DNA of 55,930 nt from DMER64 sp041652255 (GTDB lineage: Bacteria; Bacteroidota; Bacteroidia; Bacteroidales; UBA932): NCBI GenBank assembly GCA_041652255.1, contig JBAZHT010000005.1, positions 1 through 55,930 of the forward strand, read 5' to 3'. The notes beneath the pieces were generated by a model that was given only the letters and a program-made list of their open reading frames with translations, was not told the DNA's origin and ran no database searches. The position numbers were made by a program, and so were the translations under genes. Shown piece by piece: positions 21,671-29,787 of this stretch (the first letter of the stretch is position 1; each line of letters begins with the position of its first letter).

Positions 21671-23035
21671 ATGAGCGAGATCAAAGACTTTATTGAAAAG
21701 AATTCACCGCGTTTCCTGGAAGAACTTTTTAAACTGATCCGGATTCCGTCTGTCAGTTCTCAAAATGAACATAAAGAAGACATGCACAAATGCGCTCAGC
21801 AATACGTAGTGTCTTTGATGGAAGCCGGGGTCGATGAAGCCCGGATATTTTCTACGACAGGCCATCCTGTTGTATTTGCTCAAAAGATCATTGATCCCCA
21901 AAAACCTACTGTCCTGGTCTATGGACATTACGACGTACAACCCATTGACCCTGTTGAATTATGGGAATCGCCTCCCTTTGAACCTGAGATCCGGGACGGA
22001 GCAATTTATGCCCGCGGAGCCGATGACGACAAAGGGCAGTCTTTTATGCATGTAAAGGCATTTGAATACCTGGTCTCCACCGGTCAGCTGCCCTGCAACG
22101 TTAAGTTTCTGATAGAAGGAGAAGAAGAGATAGGGTCGCCTTCACTGGGTGCCTGGGCACGTGAAAATAAAGAATTGCTGGCCTGTGATGTGATACTGGT
22201 TTCGGATACCACAATGATCAGTGAGGAAGTCCCTTCCATCAATACCGGAATGCGCGGACTGGCTTATGTGGAAGTAAGGGTTACCGGACCGGACAAGGAC
22301 CTGCATTCAGGTCATTACGGGGGAGCGATTGCCAATCCCGTCAATACGTTGTGTTCCATGATAGCACAGTTGATAGATGAGAAGGGTAGGATAACCGTTA
22401 AAGGGTTCTATGACGATGTGGTGGAATTGTCTGATGCAGACCGTGCGATGCTGGCCCGTGCTCCTTTTGACCTGGAACATTATAAAAGATCCATAGGTGT
22501 AGGCGACGTATCCGGAGAAGCCGGTTATTCCACACTGGAACGCACCGGTATACGTCCGTGCCTGGATGTGAACGGAATATGGGGAGGATACACCGGGGAA
22601 GGAGCCAAAACAGTATTGCCTTCATATGCCTGCGCCAAAATATCCATGCGTCTGGTGCCTAATCAGGACCATAAGAAAATAGCCCGGCTTTTTACCGAAC
22701 ATTTCAGATCTTTGGCACCGGCGAGTGTCACAGTGGAGGTTAAGGAACATCACGGAGGCCAGGGATTCCTGGCGCCAATATCTTCTCCCGTGTACAAAGC
22801 CGCGGCGAAAGCCGTGGGAGAGGTATTCGGGATCGAGCCTGTACCCAGCCGCGGAGGCGGTAGCATTCCCATTCTTGCCGAGTTGGAGGGCATATTGAAC
22901 GCACCGCCACTGCTTATGGGATTCGGACTGGAGCGGGATACCATTCATTCCCCCAACGAAAGTTACCTGTTAAGCCAGTTCCATAAAGGGATTGAATCCA
23001 TCATCCTGTTTTACAAACATTACAACCAAAATTAA
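21671..23035 (+). CDS. M20-family dipeptidase
   Basis: A cytoplasmic zinc metallopeptidase that splits dipeptides, part of peptide use. The 454-residue chain has YGHYDVQP with the first metal His and Asp, ARGADDDKGQ with the bridging Asp, EGEEEIGSP with the catalytic and metal Glu, SDTTMISEEVPSI, DLHSGHYGG in the lid domain and PSRGGGSIPI before the end. These follow the CNDP/PepV-like dipeptidase pattern, not DapE or ArgE. No signal peptide is present. It starts 11 bases after clpX, and coupling to the Clp operon makes sense if it completes breakdown of ClpXP products. The M14 gene starts five bases after its stop. Confidence 0.88.
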   Translation: MSEIKDFIEKNSPRFLEELFKLIRIPSVSSQNEHKEDMHKCAQQYVVSLMEAGVDEARIFSTTGHPVVFAQKIIDPQKPTVLVYGHYDVQPIDPVELWESPPFEPEIRDGAIYARGADDDKGQSFMHVKAFEYLVSTGQLPCNVKFLIEGEEEIGSPSLGAWARENKELLACDVILVSDTTMISEEVPSINTGMRGLAYVEVRVTGPDKDLHSGHYGGAIANPVNTLCSMIAQLIDEKGRITVKGFYDDVVELSDADRAMLARAPFDLEHYKRSIGVGDVSGEAGYSTLERTGIRPCLDVNGIWGGYTGEGAKTVLPSYACAKISMRLVPNQDHKKIARLFTEHFRSLAPASVTVEVKEHHGGQGFLAPISSPVYKAAAKAVGEVFGIEPVPSRGGGSIPILAELEGILNAPPLLMGFGLERDTIHSPNESYLLSQFHKGIESIILFYKHYNQN

Positions 23036-23040
23036 AGGCT

Positions 23041-24489
23041 ATGAAATGGCTATTTCTACTGGCTTCTCTTGCAACGTGGTTGCAGGAAGGTGATCCTGTG
23101 AAATTTTCTGCCAATTTTGATTCCGGGTGTCTGGGTGAAATAGAAATGATAGACTCGGTCTGGGTCAGGCCTTCGATGACAGATTCTGTTTTGCATCTTT
23201 CATACCGGATAATATCCAGGTCAGATCCTGATAACCCGGCAAATCCTGAATTGCAACCCAGCGGCCGGTGGTTTTATTTTTTAATGGAAAATGTGCGTGG
23301 GAAACACATCTACCTGAATTTTGAAAATACCGATCCAAAAAGGGCTGTGTTTTCCTATGACGGGGAACATTTTCAACGCTTTGAACATTACCTTGCCTCT
23401 ATGCGCAAGATTTCCGCCTTATTTGACCGGGATTCGGTGTACATAGCCTATTTTGTTCCCTATGGATGGGACATGCTTCAGGAGAAACTGGAAAAGTGGA
23501 CGGCTCCATCCTACGTTACCATGGACACTTTGGGATTCAGCATGATGGGATTGCCCGTTCAGATGCTTACCGTTACCGATCCGGGAACACCGGAAGATCA
23601 AAAAAACAGGATATGGATACATGCCCGTATGCATCCCAGTGAAACGCCTGCCAACTGGCAGCTTGAAGGTTTGCTGGACTGCCTTACCGTGGATTCTCCC
23701 ACAGGACGGGAATACCGCCGCCGCTCCGTCTTTTACATCGTTCCTTTCACCAACCCTGACGGAGTATACGGGGGGTATTCACGGTCCAATGCCCGGGGCA
23801 TTAACCAGGAGATCAACTGGGACCATCCCGACTCCCTGACATCTGTGGAAGTTACCCTCTTACGCGCCAAAATGGATTCTCTTTCACGGGAAAAACCTTT
23901 TGATCTGGTGTTAAACGTTCATGCCCAGTCCTCAGACAAGGCAAGTTATTACATTCATACAGCTGAATCGACCAATCCCGATTATTACGGGAACGCCATG
24001 CGACTGGCATTCCTGACAACCGATGACAATCCGTACTTTTTCCCGGAAGACATGTTCTATTCATCGCCCGCTCCACGTTATGTGGAAGGGTGGATATGGA
24101 ACAGGACAAAGGGCAAAACACTGGCCCTGACCATTGAAATGCCTTATTCATTTTACAATGAAAACCCTGATAATGAATGGGTTACTGTTAATTCCCTTAA
24201 AAAGAACGGGGAATACCTTTTACGCGCCATATCGGATTATTTCTTCTGGGATGTCCCGGGCCGCCATATTTTGGAAGGGACTGTCAAAGGCAACAGGACT
24301 GTTTACCGCTATTCAATGCTCCCTGCGGGAGAGTATCGGATCTATACCTGGAACAATGCCTGGATACCATACGATACAGTAGTCAAAAAACGTCCGGGTT
24401 CTTTCCGTTACGTAATACGTTCCGGAGATGAACCCTACAAAGGACCTCTACGGGTAAGTTTACCCGGGAAATCTATTTGGCATAATTAA
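23041..24489 (+). CDS. M14-family zinc carboxypeptidase, probably exported
   Basis: A metallocarboxypeptidase of the cytosolic-carboxypeptidase-like M14 group. Zinc ligands are His and Glu in HARMHPSETPANWQ, a pattern of H-x-x-E, and the later His in NVHAQSSDK; substrate residues include Asn-Arg-like SNARGINQEINWD, and the catalytic Glu lies in LTIEMPYSF. An N-terminal beta-rich domain of about 150 residues precedes the peptidase, as in this group. The first 15 residues (MKWLFLLASLATWLQ) look like a short signal peptide, so the enzyme may act in the periplasm. The C-terminal 70 residues form another small domain with YRYSMLPAGEYRIYTWN. The 482-residue gene ends the tig-clpPX-M20-M14 series and overlaps the convergent rny gene by 17 bases. 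Confidence 0.8.
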   Translation: MKWLFLLASLATWLQEGDPVKFSANFDSGCLGEIEMIDSVWVRPSMTDSVLHLSYRIISRSDPDNPANPELQPSGRWFYFLMENVRGKHIYLNFENTDPKRAVFSYDGEHFQRFEHYLASMRKISALFDRDSVYIAYFVPYGWDMLQEKLEKWTAPSYVTMDTLGFSMMGLPVQMLTVTDPGTPEDQKNRIWIHARMHPSETPANWQLEGLLDCLTVDSPTGREYRRRSVFYIVPFTNPDGVYGGYSRSNARGINQEINWDHPDSLTSVEVTLLRAKMDSLSREKPFDLVLNVHAQSSDKASYYIHTAESTNPDYYGNAMRLAFLTTDDNPYFFPEDMFYSSPAPRYVEGWIWNRTKGKTLALTIEMPYSFYNENPDNEWVTVNSLKKNGEYLLRAISDYFFWDVPGRHILEGTVKGNRTVYRYSMLPAGEYRIYTWNNAWIPYDTVVKKRPGSFRYVIRSGDEPYKGPLRVSLPGKSIWHN

Positions 24490-26023
24490 CCGCCCTGGTT
24501 TCCCGGATCACTGTGATCTTAACCTGTCCGGGATATACCATTTCATCCTGGATCTTCTGTGCAATGTCATGGGAAAGCATTTCGGCATCCTGATCGGAAA
24601 CCTTTTCTGATCCTACAATAACGCGTAATTCCCTGCCGGCCTGAATGGCGTAGGTCTTGGTAACACCCGGGTAGGTGAGCGCCAGGTCTTCCATGCCTTT
24701 AAGGCGTTTGATGTAAGATTCAATGACTTCCCTGCGTGCACCCGGACGCGCTCCTGAAATTGAATCCCCGACCAATATCAGCGGGGCTATCAAAGACGTC
24801 ATTTCTGTTTCTTCGTGGTGGGCTCCAATAGCGTTGCACACTTCCGGCCTTTCCTTGTATTTTTCGGCAAGTCTCATTCCAAGAACAGCATGGGGAAGTT
24901 CGGGATCTTCATCGGACACTTTTCCTATATCGTGTAACAGTCCGGCTCTTTTTGCCAGTTTTGTGTTCAGGCCCAGTTCGGCAGCCATGATAGAACAGAG
25001 GTTGGCTACCTCGCGGGAGTGTTGCAAAAGGTTTTGTCCATAGGAAGAACGGTATTTCATTTTTCCCACCAGCCGGATCAGTTCGGCATGAAGTCCGTGT
25101 ATACCCAAATCAATGCAGGTCCTTTTACCGGTCTCAATGATCTCCTCTTCTACCTGTTTCTGTATTTTGGCTACGACTTCTTCTATGCGTGCCGGGTGTA
25201 TGCGGCCGTCGGTAACCAATTGGTGTAATGCCAGACGGGCTACTTCCCTGCGAACCGGATCAAAAGCCGAGAGCAAAATGGCTTCCGGGGTGTCGTCTAC
25301 AACAATCTCCACACCGGTAGCGGCTTCCAGGGCTCGTATATTCCTGCCTTCACGCCCTATGATACGGCCTTTGATCTCGTCGCTTTCAATATTGAATACC
25401 GTTACGGCATTTTCTATGGCGGTTTCCGATGCTACACGTTGTATGGTGTTTATAACCACGCGCTTGGCTTCTTTACCTGCTGTCAGCCTGGCTTCGTCCA
25501 TTACCTCGCTGATATAGGACATCGCCTGGCTTTTGGCCTCTTCTTTCATGTTTTCAATGAGCAATGCCTTGGCGTCTTCGGCAGACATATTGGCCATGCT
25601 TTCAATTTTTTCAATTTGTTGCTGGCGCAATTTTTCGTATTCCTCGACCTTTTTCTCTGCAAGCTCCATCTGGGCAGCCATGGTGTCTTTCATTACCGAG
25701 ATTTCCTTATTCTTTCTTTGCATCTCGGCATTTTGCTGATTCATAGCAATTTCACGCTGTTTCAGCTTGTTTTCTGCCTGTGAAATCTTGTTGTTCCTTT
25801 CCGATATCAGTTGTTCATGTTCAGATTTTAATTGAAGGAATTTTTCTTTGGCCTGTAGAATTTTTTCGCGTTTTATGTTTTCGGCTTCCAGTTCGGCATC
25901 TTTCAGCAGAATTTTAGCCCTCTTTTTCAGGACAACAGACCTGAAGTATGTGTATCCCAGCACAAAACCGGTTAAAATGCCGGCGATGATGGATATAGCA
26001 ATGGTAATATATGTGTTGTTCAT
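24473..26023 (-). CDS. rny: Ribonuclease Y
   Basis: Membrane-anchored endoribonuclease that starts mRNA decay. The 516-residue product has an N-terminal membrane helix (about residues 5-27), a long coiled coil to about residue 200 rich in Lys, Glu and Gln, a KH RNA-binding domain around GRIIGREGRNIRALEAATG, and an HD domain with HSREVANL and the catalytic HD pair in LLHDIGKV, plus a C-terminal domain. Length matches the family. It lies downstream of zapA and the candidate 6S RNA on the same strand and overlaps the convergent M14 gene end by 17 bases. Confidence 0.96.
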   Translation of the reverse strand: MNNTYITIAISIIAGILTGFVLGYTYFRSVVLKKRAKILLKDAELEAENIKREKILQAKEKFLQLKSEHEQLISERNNKISQAENKLKQREIAMNQQNAEMQRKNKEISVMKDTMAAQMELAEKKVEEYEKLRQQQIEKIESMANMSAEDAKALLIENMKEEAKSQAMSYISEVMDEARLTAGKEAKRVVINTIQRVASETAIENAVTVFNIESDEIKGRIIGREGRNIRALEAATGVEIVVDDTPEAILLSAFDPVRREVARLALHQLVTDGRIHPARIEEVVAKIQKQVEEEIIETGKRTCIDLGIHGLHAELIRLVGKMKYRSSYGQNLLQHSREVANLCSIMAAELGLNTKLAKRAGLLHDIGKVSDEDPELPHAVLGMRLAEKYKERPEVCNAIGAHHEETEMTSLIAPLILVGDSISGARPGARREVIESYIKRLKGMEDLALTYPGVTKTYAIQAGRELRVIVGSEKVSDQDAEMLSHDIAQKIQDEMVYPGQVKITVIRETRAVNYAK

Positions 26024-26068
26024 GAGTGTAATAAGTATATATATGTTTTATAGTTGTCTTCATAATAT

Positions 26069-26266
26069 AAAAAACCCGTTAACATACCGCTGTTTAGCAA
26101 AAACCCTGATAAGCAGGATTTGGAGGATCTGAGCTTTGTTGCAAACTTCCCACGTCCCGAAAACGGAATTCCCCGAAGGGTTACAAAGGGGCCTGTTTTT
26201 AACAGTCAAGACACTCCATAAAGTTTAAAGTGTTGAGTTTCGCAAAGAGCTTGGTATGTAACGGGT
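26069..26266 (-). ncRNA. ssrS: Structured RNA between zapA and rny, candidate 6S RNA
   Basis: The 249-base gap between zapA and rny has no gene but encodes on the minus strand a roughly 198-nt RNA closed by a long stem. Bases 26266-26253 (ACCCGTTACATACC) pair with 26088-26074 over 14 bp with one bulge, and a run of six T follows, so the stem also acts as terminator. A second imperfect helix (GCTCTTTGCGAAAC with GTTTTTGCTAAACAGC) extends it inward, and smaller hairpins fill the centre. Size, rod shape, terminal T-run and the position next to zapA fit 6S RNA, which binds RNA polymerase in stationary phase and lies beside zapA in many bacteria. A near-consensus -7 sequence (TAATTTTTG) just upstream could start it. 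The RNA gene is likely; the 6S identity is inferred. Confidence 0.58.
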
Positions 26267-26272
26267 CAAAAA

Positions 26273-26563
26273 TTATCTTTCCAGGTATTCTCCTAAAAAA
26301 TTATCCAGTGTTGCAATTTCGGTAATGATTTCGTTCATCTGGTCATCCTTTTCGTATTTCAGCAGGCTCAGTACAAACTGAAGGGATGCCATGGCCAGCG
26401 CATCCTGGGTATCCTGTCCGGAATACTTTACGCTGAATTGCTCTATCTTCTGATTGATGCGTAAAGCTGCAGCACGAACCATCTCCTCGTCTTCGGACGC
26501 AATTCGTAGCGGATAATAACGATCCGCTATACTGATCTTTATGGATAATTTTTCTTCACTCAT
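26273..26563 (-). CDS. zapA: Cell division protein ZapA
   Basis: Binds FtsZ polymers and bundles them at the division site. The 96-residue protein has the ZapA pattern: an N-terminal strand-turn segment (KLSIKISIADRYYPLRIASEDEE-like, residues 5-27) and a C-terminal helix for dimerisation with ALAMASLQFVLSLL. It lies nine bases after a small coiled-coil gene and shares its transcript. The candidate 6S RNA follows directly after the stop codon. Confidence 0.92.
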   Translation of the reverse strand: MSEEKLSIKISIADRYYPLRIASEDEEMVRAAALRINQKIEQFSVKYSGQDTQDALAMASLQFVLSLLKYEKDDQMNEIITEIATLDNFLGEYLER

Positions 26564-26572
26564 TGTTGTGCT

Positions 26573-26866
26573 CTACCGGTTGAGCATGTTTAAACATTTA
26601 TCAATCTCCCTGATCAACTTCCCGATTTTTTGTTTTGCTTCCTTTGCATCTTCACCCGATGACTGAAAAGCTCCGGCCATCTGGAGTTTTTGCACTTTAT
26701 TTTCTAAATCTTCTTTTTCTTTTTTATATCTGTTAAGTTCTTCGCTTATTGTTTGTAATTGGCTGTTCAATTCACGGTTTTCAGTTAACGCCCTTTCATG
26801 CAGTGAAATGAGTGTTTCTATCTTCTGCTTTAACGGGTCTATAATGGCTGCGTGTTGAGGTTTCAT
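26573..26866 (-). CDS. Small coiled-coil protein, ZapB-like
   Basis: The 97-residue product is almost wholly coiled coil: residues 8-65 show heptad hydrophobics among Glu, Lys, Gln and Asn, then a short Gly/Ser linker and a C-terminal helix ending KCLNMLNR. There is no signal peptide or membrane segment. In Bacteroidota such a gene commonly precedes zapA, and by analogy with E. coli ZapB, a small coiled coil partner of ZapA at the Z-ring, a division role is likely. It has its own promoter (26884-26891) and is isolated from the upstream oxidoreductase operon by a terminator. Sequence identity to true ZapB is weak, so the name is by analogy. Confidence 0.75.
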   Translation of the reverse strand: MKPQHAAIIDPLKQKIETLISLHERALTENRELNSQLQTISEELNRYKKEKEDLENKVQKLQMAGAFQSSGEDAKEAKQKIGKLIREIDKCLNMLNR

Positions 26867-26883
26867 CTTTTTATACCGTTAAA

Positions 26884-26891
26884 CAAAGATA
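26884..26891 (-). promoter_or_regulatory. Bacteroidota -7 element for the ZapB-like/zapA genes
   Basis: Minus-strand TATCTTTG fits TAnnTTTG and lies 17 bases before the start codon, just after the terminator of the upstream operon. Confidence 0.65.
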
Positions 26892-26907
26892 ATGCTTTTT
26901 TAATGAA

Positions 26908-26935
26908 TAAAAAAAGAGGTCTAAACGACCTCTTT
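26908..26935 (-). terminator. Terminator overlapping the stop codon of the oxidoreductase operon
   Basis: A perfect 9-bp stem (AAAGAGGTC 26913-26921 with GACCTCTTT 26927-26935) with a five-base loop is followed on the minus strand by a T-run reaching 26908. The upstream arm encodes the last Lys-Glu-Val codons and the loop holds the TAG stop of the gamma subunit. Confidence 0.85.
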
Positions 26936-27466
26936 AACGTGTTCTTTTCCCACCTCTATCGCCTTTTCATTTAGCGGGATCAGGTGATGATGCCTTTCAG
27001 GCAATGACTTTTTCAGCCCTTTCAGCACATTCTCTTTATCCAGAATGGGTTTGAGTTTCAGGTAAGCACCCAGAACCATCATGTTAAAGGTCCTGGACAT
27101 TTCCATACGGTTGGCCAGATCGGTTGCTGCAATGGAAAAAACTTTTATGTCTTTGCGCGTCGGGTGGCGGGATATCCCATTGGGATCGTAAAGCAAAAGA
27201 CCTCCTTTCCTGATCATGGGTTCGAATTTGTCCATAGACTGTTGATTCAGCACAATGGCCGTATCACACCATTGCAGAATGGGTGAGCTGATTCGTTTGT
27301 CACTTATAATTACGGTTACGTTGGCTGTTCCTCCCCGCATTTCTGGACCGTATGAAGGCATCCAGGTCACTTCCTTGTCCTGCATTATTCCTGAATAGGC
27401 AAGTATCTTACCCATTGAGAGGACTCCCTGTCCTCCGAAACCGGCTATAATCAATTCTTCTTTCAT
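26921..27466 (-). CDS. 2-oxoacid:ferredoxin oxidoreductase, gamma subunit
   Basis: The gamma-type subunit of a multi-subunit 2-oxoacid:acceptor oxidoreductase, which oxidises a 2-oxoacid to its acyl-CoA and reduces ferredoxin. The 181-residue protein has the family start IAGFGGQGVLSMGKILA, then SYGPEMRGGTANVTVIIS and the C-terminal NMMVLGAYLKL. This is the KorC/VorC-like small catalytic-domain subunit that contributes to CoA binding. It is the last gene of ferredoxin-vorB-TPP-gamma, three bases after the TPP subunit, and ends within a terminator hairpin. Confidence 0.92.
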   Translation of the reverse strand: MKEELIIAGFGGQGVLSMGKILAYSGIMQDKEVTWMPSYGPEMRGGTANVTVIISDKRISSPILQWCDTAIVLNQQSMDKFEPMIRKGGLLLYDPNGISRHPTRKDIKVFSIAATDLANRMEMSRTFNMMVLGAYLKLKPILDKENVLKGLKKSLPERHHHLIPLNEKAIEVGKEHVKEVV

Positions 27467-27468
27467 AA

Positions 27469-28230
27469 TTATCTGTCTTTTATATCTCCCAGAGGATAAA
27501 ACGGGAACATATTATCTTCCATCCATGTATTGGCTTCTACAGGGGGCATCTTCCAGTTGGAATTGCAGGCAGCTACAATTTCTACAAAGGAAGTGCCTTT
27601 TTTCTGTGCCGAGTTTTCAAATGCTTTACGGATGGCTCTTTTGGCTTTACGCACGTTGGCGGGGTTTTCAACCGCCTGGCGCGTTACGTAACAGGTGCCT
27701 TCCAGCTGAGCCACCAACTCGGTGATCTTCAGGGGGTATCCGTTCAACTCGGCTTTTCTTCCGTAAGGTGTTGTGGATGTTTTCATATTCAGCAGGGTGG
27801 TCGGGGCCATCTGGCCTCCTGTCATGCCGTAAATGGCGTTGTTCAGGAAGATCACGACTATGTTTTCTCCGCGATTGCAGGCGTGAATGATTTCGGCTGT
27901 TCCTATGGAAGCCAGGTCACCGTCTCCCTGATAAGCAAAAACGTATTTATCCGGGTATAGCCTTTTGGTGGCGGTTGCAAGGGCGGGAGCCCTTCCGTGA
28001 GCAGCCTGCTGCCAGTCAATATCCAGGTATTTGTATGCGAAAACGGCACATCCCACGGGGGAAATTCCTATGGTTTTGTCCTGAATATCCATTTCATCGA
28101 TCACCTCGGCCAGTAATTTATGTACCACTCCGTGGCTGCATCCGGGACAATAGTGCATCACCGTATCTGTAAGCACCTTGCTTTTTTGGTATACCAGATT
28201 TTCGGGTTTAATTATTTCGTTACTATCCAT
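27469..28230 (-). CDS. 2-oxoacid:ferredoxin oxidoreductase, thiamine diphosphate (beta) subunit
   Basis: Carries the thiamine diphosphate and a 4Fe-4S cluster of the oxidoreductase. CPGCSHG near residue 30, GCAVFAYKY and the later Cys residues are the cluster and cofactor elements; GDGDLASIGTAE with NNAIYGMTGGQ is the TPP-binding GDG...N motif. The frame is open from a TTG at 28242, but the ATG at 28230, 12 bases inside, is the better start because it follows the vorB stop with no overlap. The 253-residue length is normal for KorB/VorA. The complex has four genes in the order ferredoxin, alpha, beta, gamma. Confidence 0.93.
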   Translation of the reverse strand: MDSNEIIKPENLVYQKSKVLTDTVMHYCPGCSHGVVHKLLAEVIDEMDIQDKTIGISPVGCAVFAYKYLDIDWQQAAHGRAPALATATKRLYPDKYVFAYQGDGDLASIGTAEIIHACNRGENIVVIFLNNAIYGMTGGQMAPTTLLNMKTSTTPYGRKAELNGYPLKITELVAQLEGTCYVTRQAVENPANVRKAKRAIRKAFENSAQKKGTSFVEIVAACNSNWKMPPVEANTWMEDNMFPFYPLGDIKDR

Positions 28231-28242
28231 AATGATCTTCAA

Positions 28243-29325
28243 TTAAAGGTTGAATTTTTCGGTAAAGGCGTTGAATACTTCTTCGGGTGAGAAAATGGAT
28301 CCTCCCATACGTCCGTAAAACGCTACGGGGACCGCTCCGTTTACCGCCAGCCTGACGTCTTCTACCATTTGACCGGAATTCAGCTCTACAGACATGATAC
28401 CTTTTAGTTGCGGCAACATTTCCTGAATTACGGGGGTCGGGTAGGGGAACAGGGTTATAGGCCTTAGGAGTCCCAGGCGGATGCCTTTTTCACGGGCTAT
28501 TTCCACAGTGCCTTCACATATCCGGGAAGAACTGCCAAAGGCAACCAGCAGGTACTCTGCATCGTCACACATTGTCTTTTCAAACCGGATCTCATTTTTT
28601 TCAATGGTTCTGTATTTTTCCTGCAGTCTGAGGTTAATGGCTTCCATTTCCGAAGCTGCCAGTGACAGCGAAGAAATGATATTCCCTTTGCGGTTTGCGG
28701 GTTTTCCCACCGTCGCCCAATGACCGTATTTTTCGGCGATTTCCTGGTCTGTCAAACGTTTGACCGGATCACGTAATTCCACTTTTTCCATCATTTGTCC
28801 GATCGCTCCGTCGGACAGGATCATGGTGGGAATGCGGTATTTGAAAGCCAGTTCAAAGCCAATTCCTACAAAATCGTACATTTCCTGTACCGAAGCCGGG
28901 GCCAGTACTATGATCTTGTAATCACCGTGTCCGCCGCCTTTAACGGCCTGGAAATAATCTCCCTGGGCGGGTTGTATGGTGCCAAGACCCGGGCCGCCGC
29001 GTATAACATTGACAAGCAGGCACGGAAGTTCTGCACCGGCCATATAGGATATTCCTTCACACATCAGGCTGATGCCCGGACTGGAAGAAGATGTCATGAC
29101 TTTCTTCCCGCAGCACGCACCTCCGTACAGCATATTGATGGATGATGTTTCGCTTTCAGCCTGAAGAACTACCATACCGGTTGTTTCCCAAGGCATTTCT
29201 TCCATCAGTGTCTCCATCACTTCGCTTTGGGGGGTTATGGGATAACCGAAGTACCCGTCCGCACCGTAACGAATCGCGGCCAGGGCAATGGCTTCATTCC
29301 CTTTCTTCAATAATTTTTCTGCCAT
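28243..29325 (-). CDS. vorB: 2-oxoacid:ferredoxin oxidoreductase alpha subunit, VorB type
   Basis: The alpha subunit of a four-gene 2-oxoacid:ferredoxin oxidoreductase, of the kind annotated as 3-methyl-2-oxobutanoate (2-ketoisovalerate) dehydrogenase VorB. The 360-residue protein shows the family's KGNEAIALAAIRYG, YPITPQSEVMETL, SSSPGISLM and GGPGLGTIQPAQGDYFQ, and ends with the domain containing FGSSSRI and LRPITLFPYP. Such enzymes act on branched-chain or related keto acids from valine, leucine and isoleucine; 2-oxoglutarate is an alternative that sequence by eye cannot exclude. It lies between the ferredoxin gene (13-base gap) and the TPP subunit. The CoA ester made could feed the ADP-forming synthetase encoded just upstream. 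Confidence 0.88.
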   Translation of the reverse strand: MAEKLLKKGNEAIALAAIRYGADGYFGYPITPQSEVMETLMEEMPWETTGMVVLQAESETSSINMLYGGACCGKKVMTSSSSPGISLMCEGISYMAGAELPCLLVNVIRGGPGLGTIQPAQGDYFQAVKGGGHGDYKIIVLAPASVQEMYDFVGIGFELAFKYRIPTMILSDGAIGQMMEKVELRDPVKRLTDQEIAEKYGHWATVGKPANRKGNIISSLSLAASEMEAINLRLQEKYRTIEKNEIRFEKTMCDDAEYLLVAFGSSSRICEGTVEIAREKGIRLGLLRPITLFPYPTPVIQEMLPQLKGIMSVELNSGQMVEDVRLAVNGAVPVAFYGRMGGSIFSPEEVFNAFTEKFNL

Positions 29326-29338
29326 AGTATTACTTTTG

Positions 29339-29560
29339 TTAAATTTTAACTTTGTATACAGTGATCACCGTATCGGGACAAACTATTGCGCAATTACCGC
29401 AACCTGTGCATTTGTCCGGATTTTCCATGTAGGCAAAGGGATATCCCTTACCGTTAACTTTTTTGGAAAGGGCAATGGTCTGTGTAGGGCAATTGACTAC
29501 GCATACACCACATCCCTTACATTTTTCTGTGTCTACTACAATAGCGCCTTTGAATGCCAT
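29339..29560 (-). CDS. 2[4Fe-4S] ferredoxin-like delta subunit
   Basis: A 73-residue protein with two cluster motifs, CKGCGVCVVNCP and CTGCGNCAIVCP, each C-x2-C-x2-C-x3-C. It is the electron-transfer delta subunit of the oxidoreductase encoded next, taking electrons to free ferredoxin. First gene of its operon, 39 bases after the -7 element at 29600-29607. Confidence 0.95.
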   Translation of the reverse strand: MAFKGAIVVDTEKCKGCGVCVVNCPTQTIALSKKVNGKGYPFAYMENPDKCTGCGNCAIVCPDTVITVYKVKI

Positions 29561-29599
29561 ATTATTTTATAATTATTAGTTGTTTGATCAAAATTCTTA

Positions 29600-29607
29600 C
29601 AAATGTA
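29600..29607 (-). promoter_or_regulatory. Bacteroidota -7 element for the oxidoreductase operon
   Basis: Minus-strand TACATTTG is a full TAnnTTTG match, 39 bases before the ferredoxin gene and just after the 50-residue ORF. A clear -33 TTTG is not seen. Confidence 0.65.
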
Positions 29608-29634
29608 TAGGAAAAAATTAAAATACCTTACATT

Positions 29635-29787
29635 TTATCGGTTAAAATACAAAAAGCCTTTGGTTACACCTTCCAGGATCCGATCCAGGCTAAGGAGTAT
29701 GGCTAACAGGAGGAGTGGTATCAGGATAACCATGACCTGCATATGTGGGGGCAAATTTTTAAACCATGCTGTCAACCGTTTTATCAT
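29635..29787 (-). CDS. 50-residue single-span membrane protein coupled to the acyl-CoA synthetase gene
   Basis: A small gene in the gap between the acyl-CoA synthetase and the ferredoxin gene. Its ATG (29787-29785) overlaps the synthetase TGA as ATGA, the usual sign of translational coupling, and it runs 50 codons to a TAA. The product starts with basic residues (MIKRLTAWFKNLPP), has one clear membrane helix at about residues 16-34 (VMVILIPLLLLAILLSL), and ends in an amphipathic tail with Arg, Glu and Lys. I know no family for it. It lies in the host's codon style, and the basic residues before the helix suggest that the N-terminus is inside. A role as a membrane tether or regulator of the synthetase is only a guess. 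Confidence 0.6.
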   Translation of the reverse strand: MIKRLTAWFKNLPPHMQVMVILIPLLLLAILLSLDRILEGVTKGFLYFNR

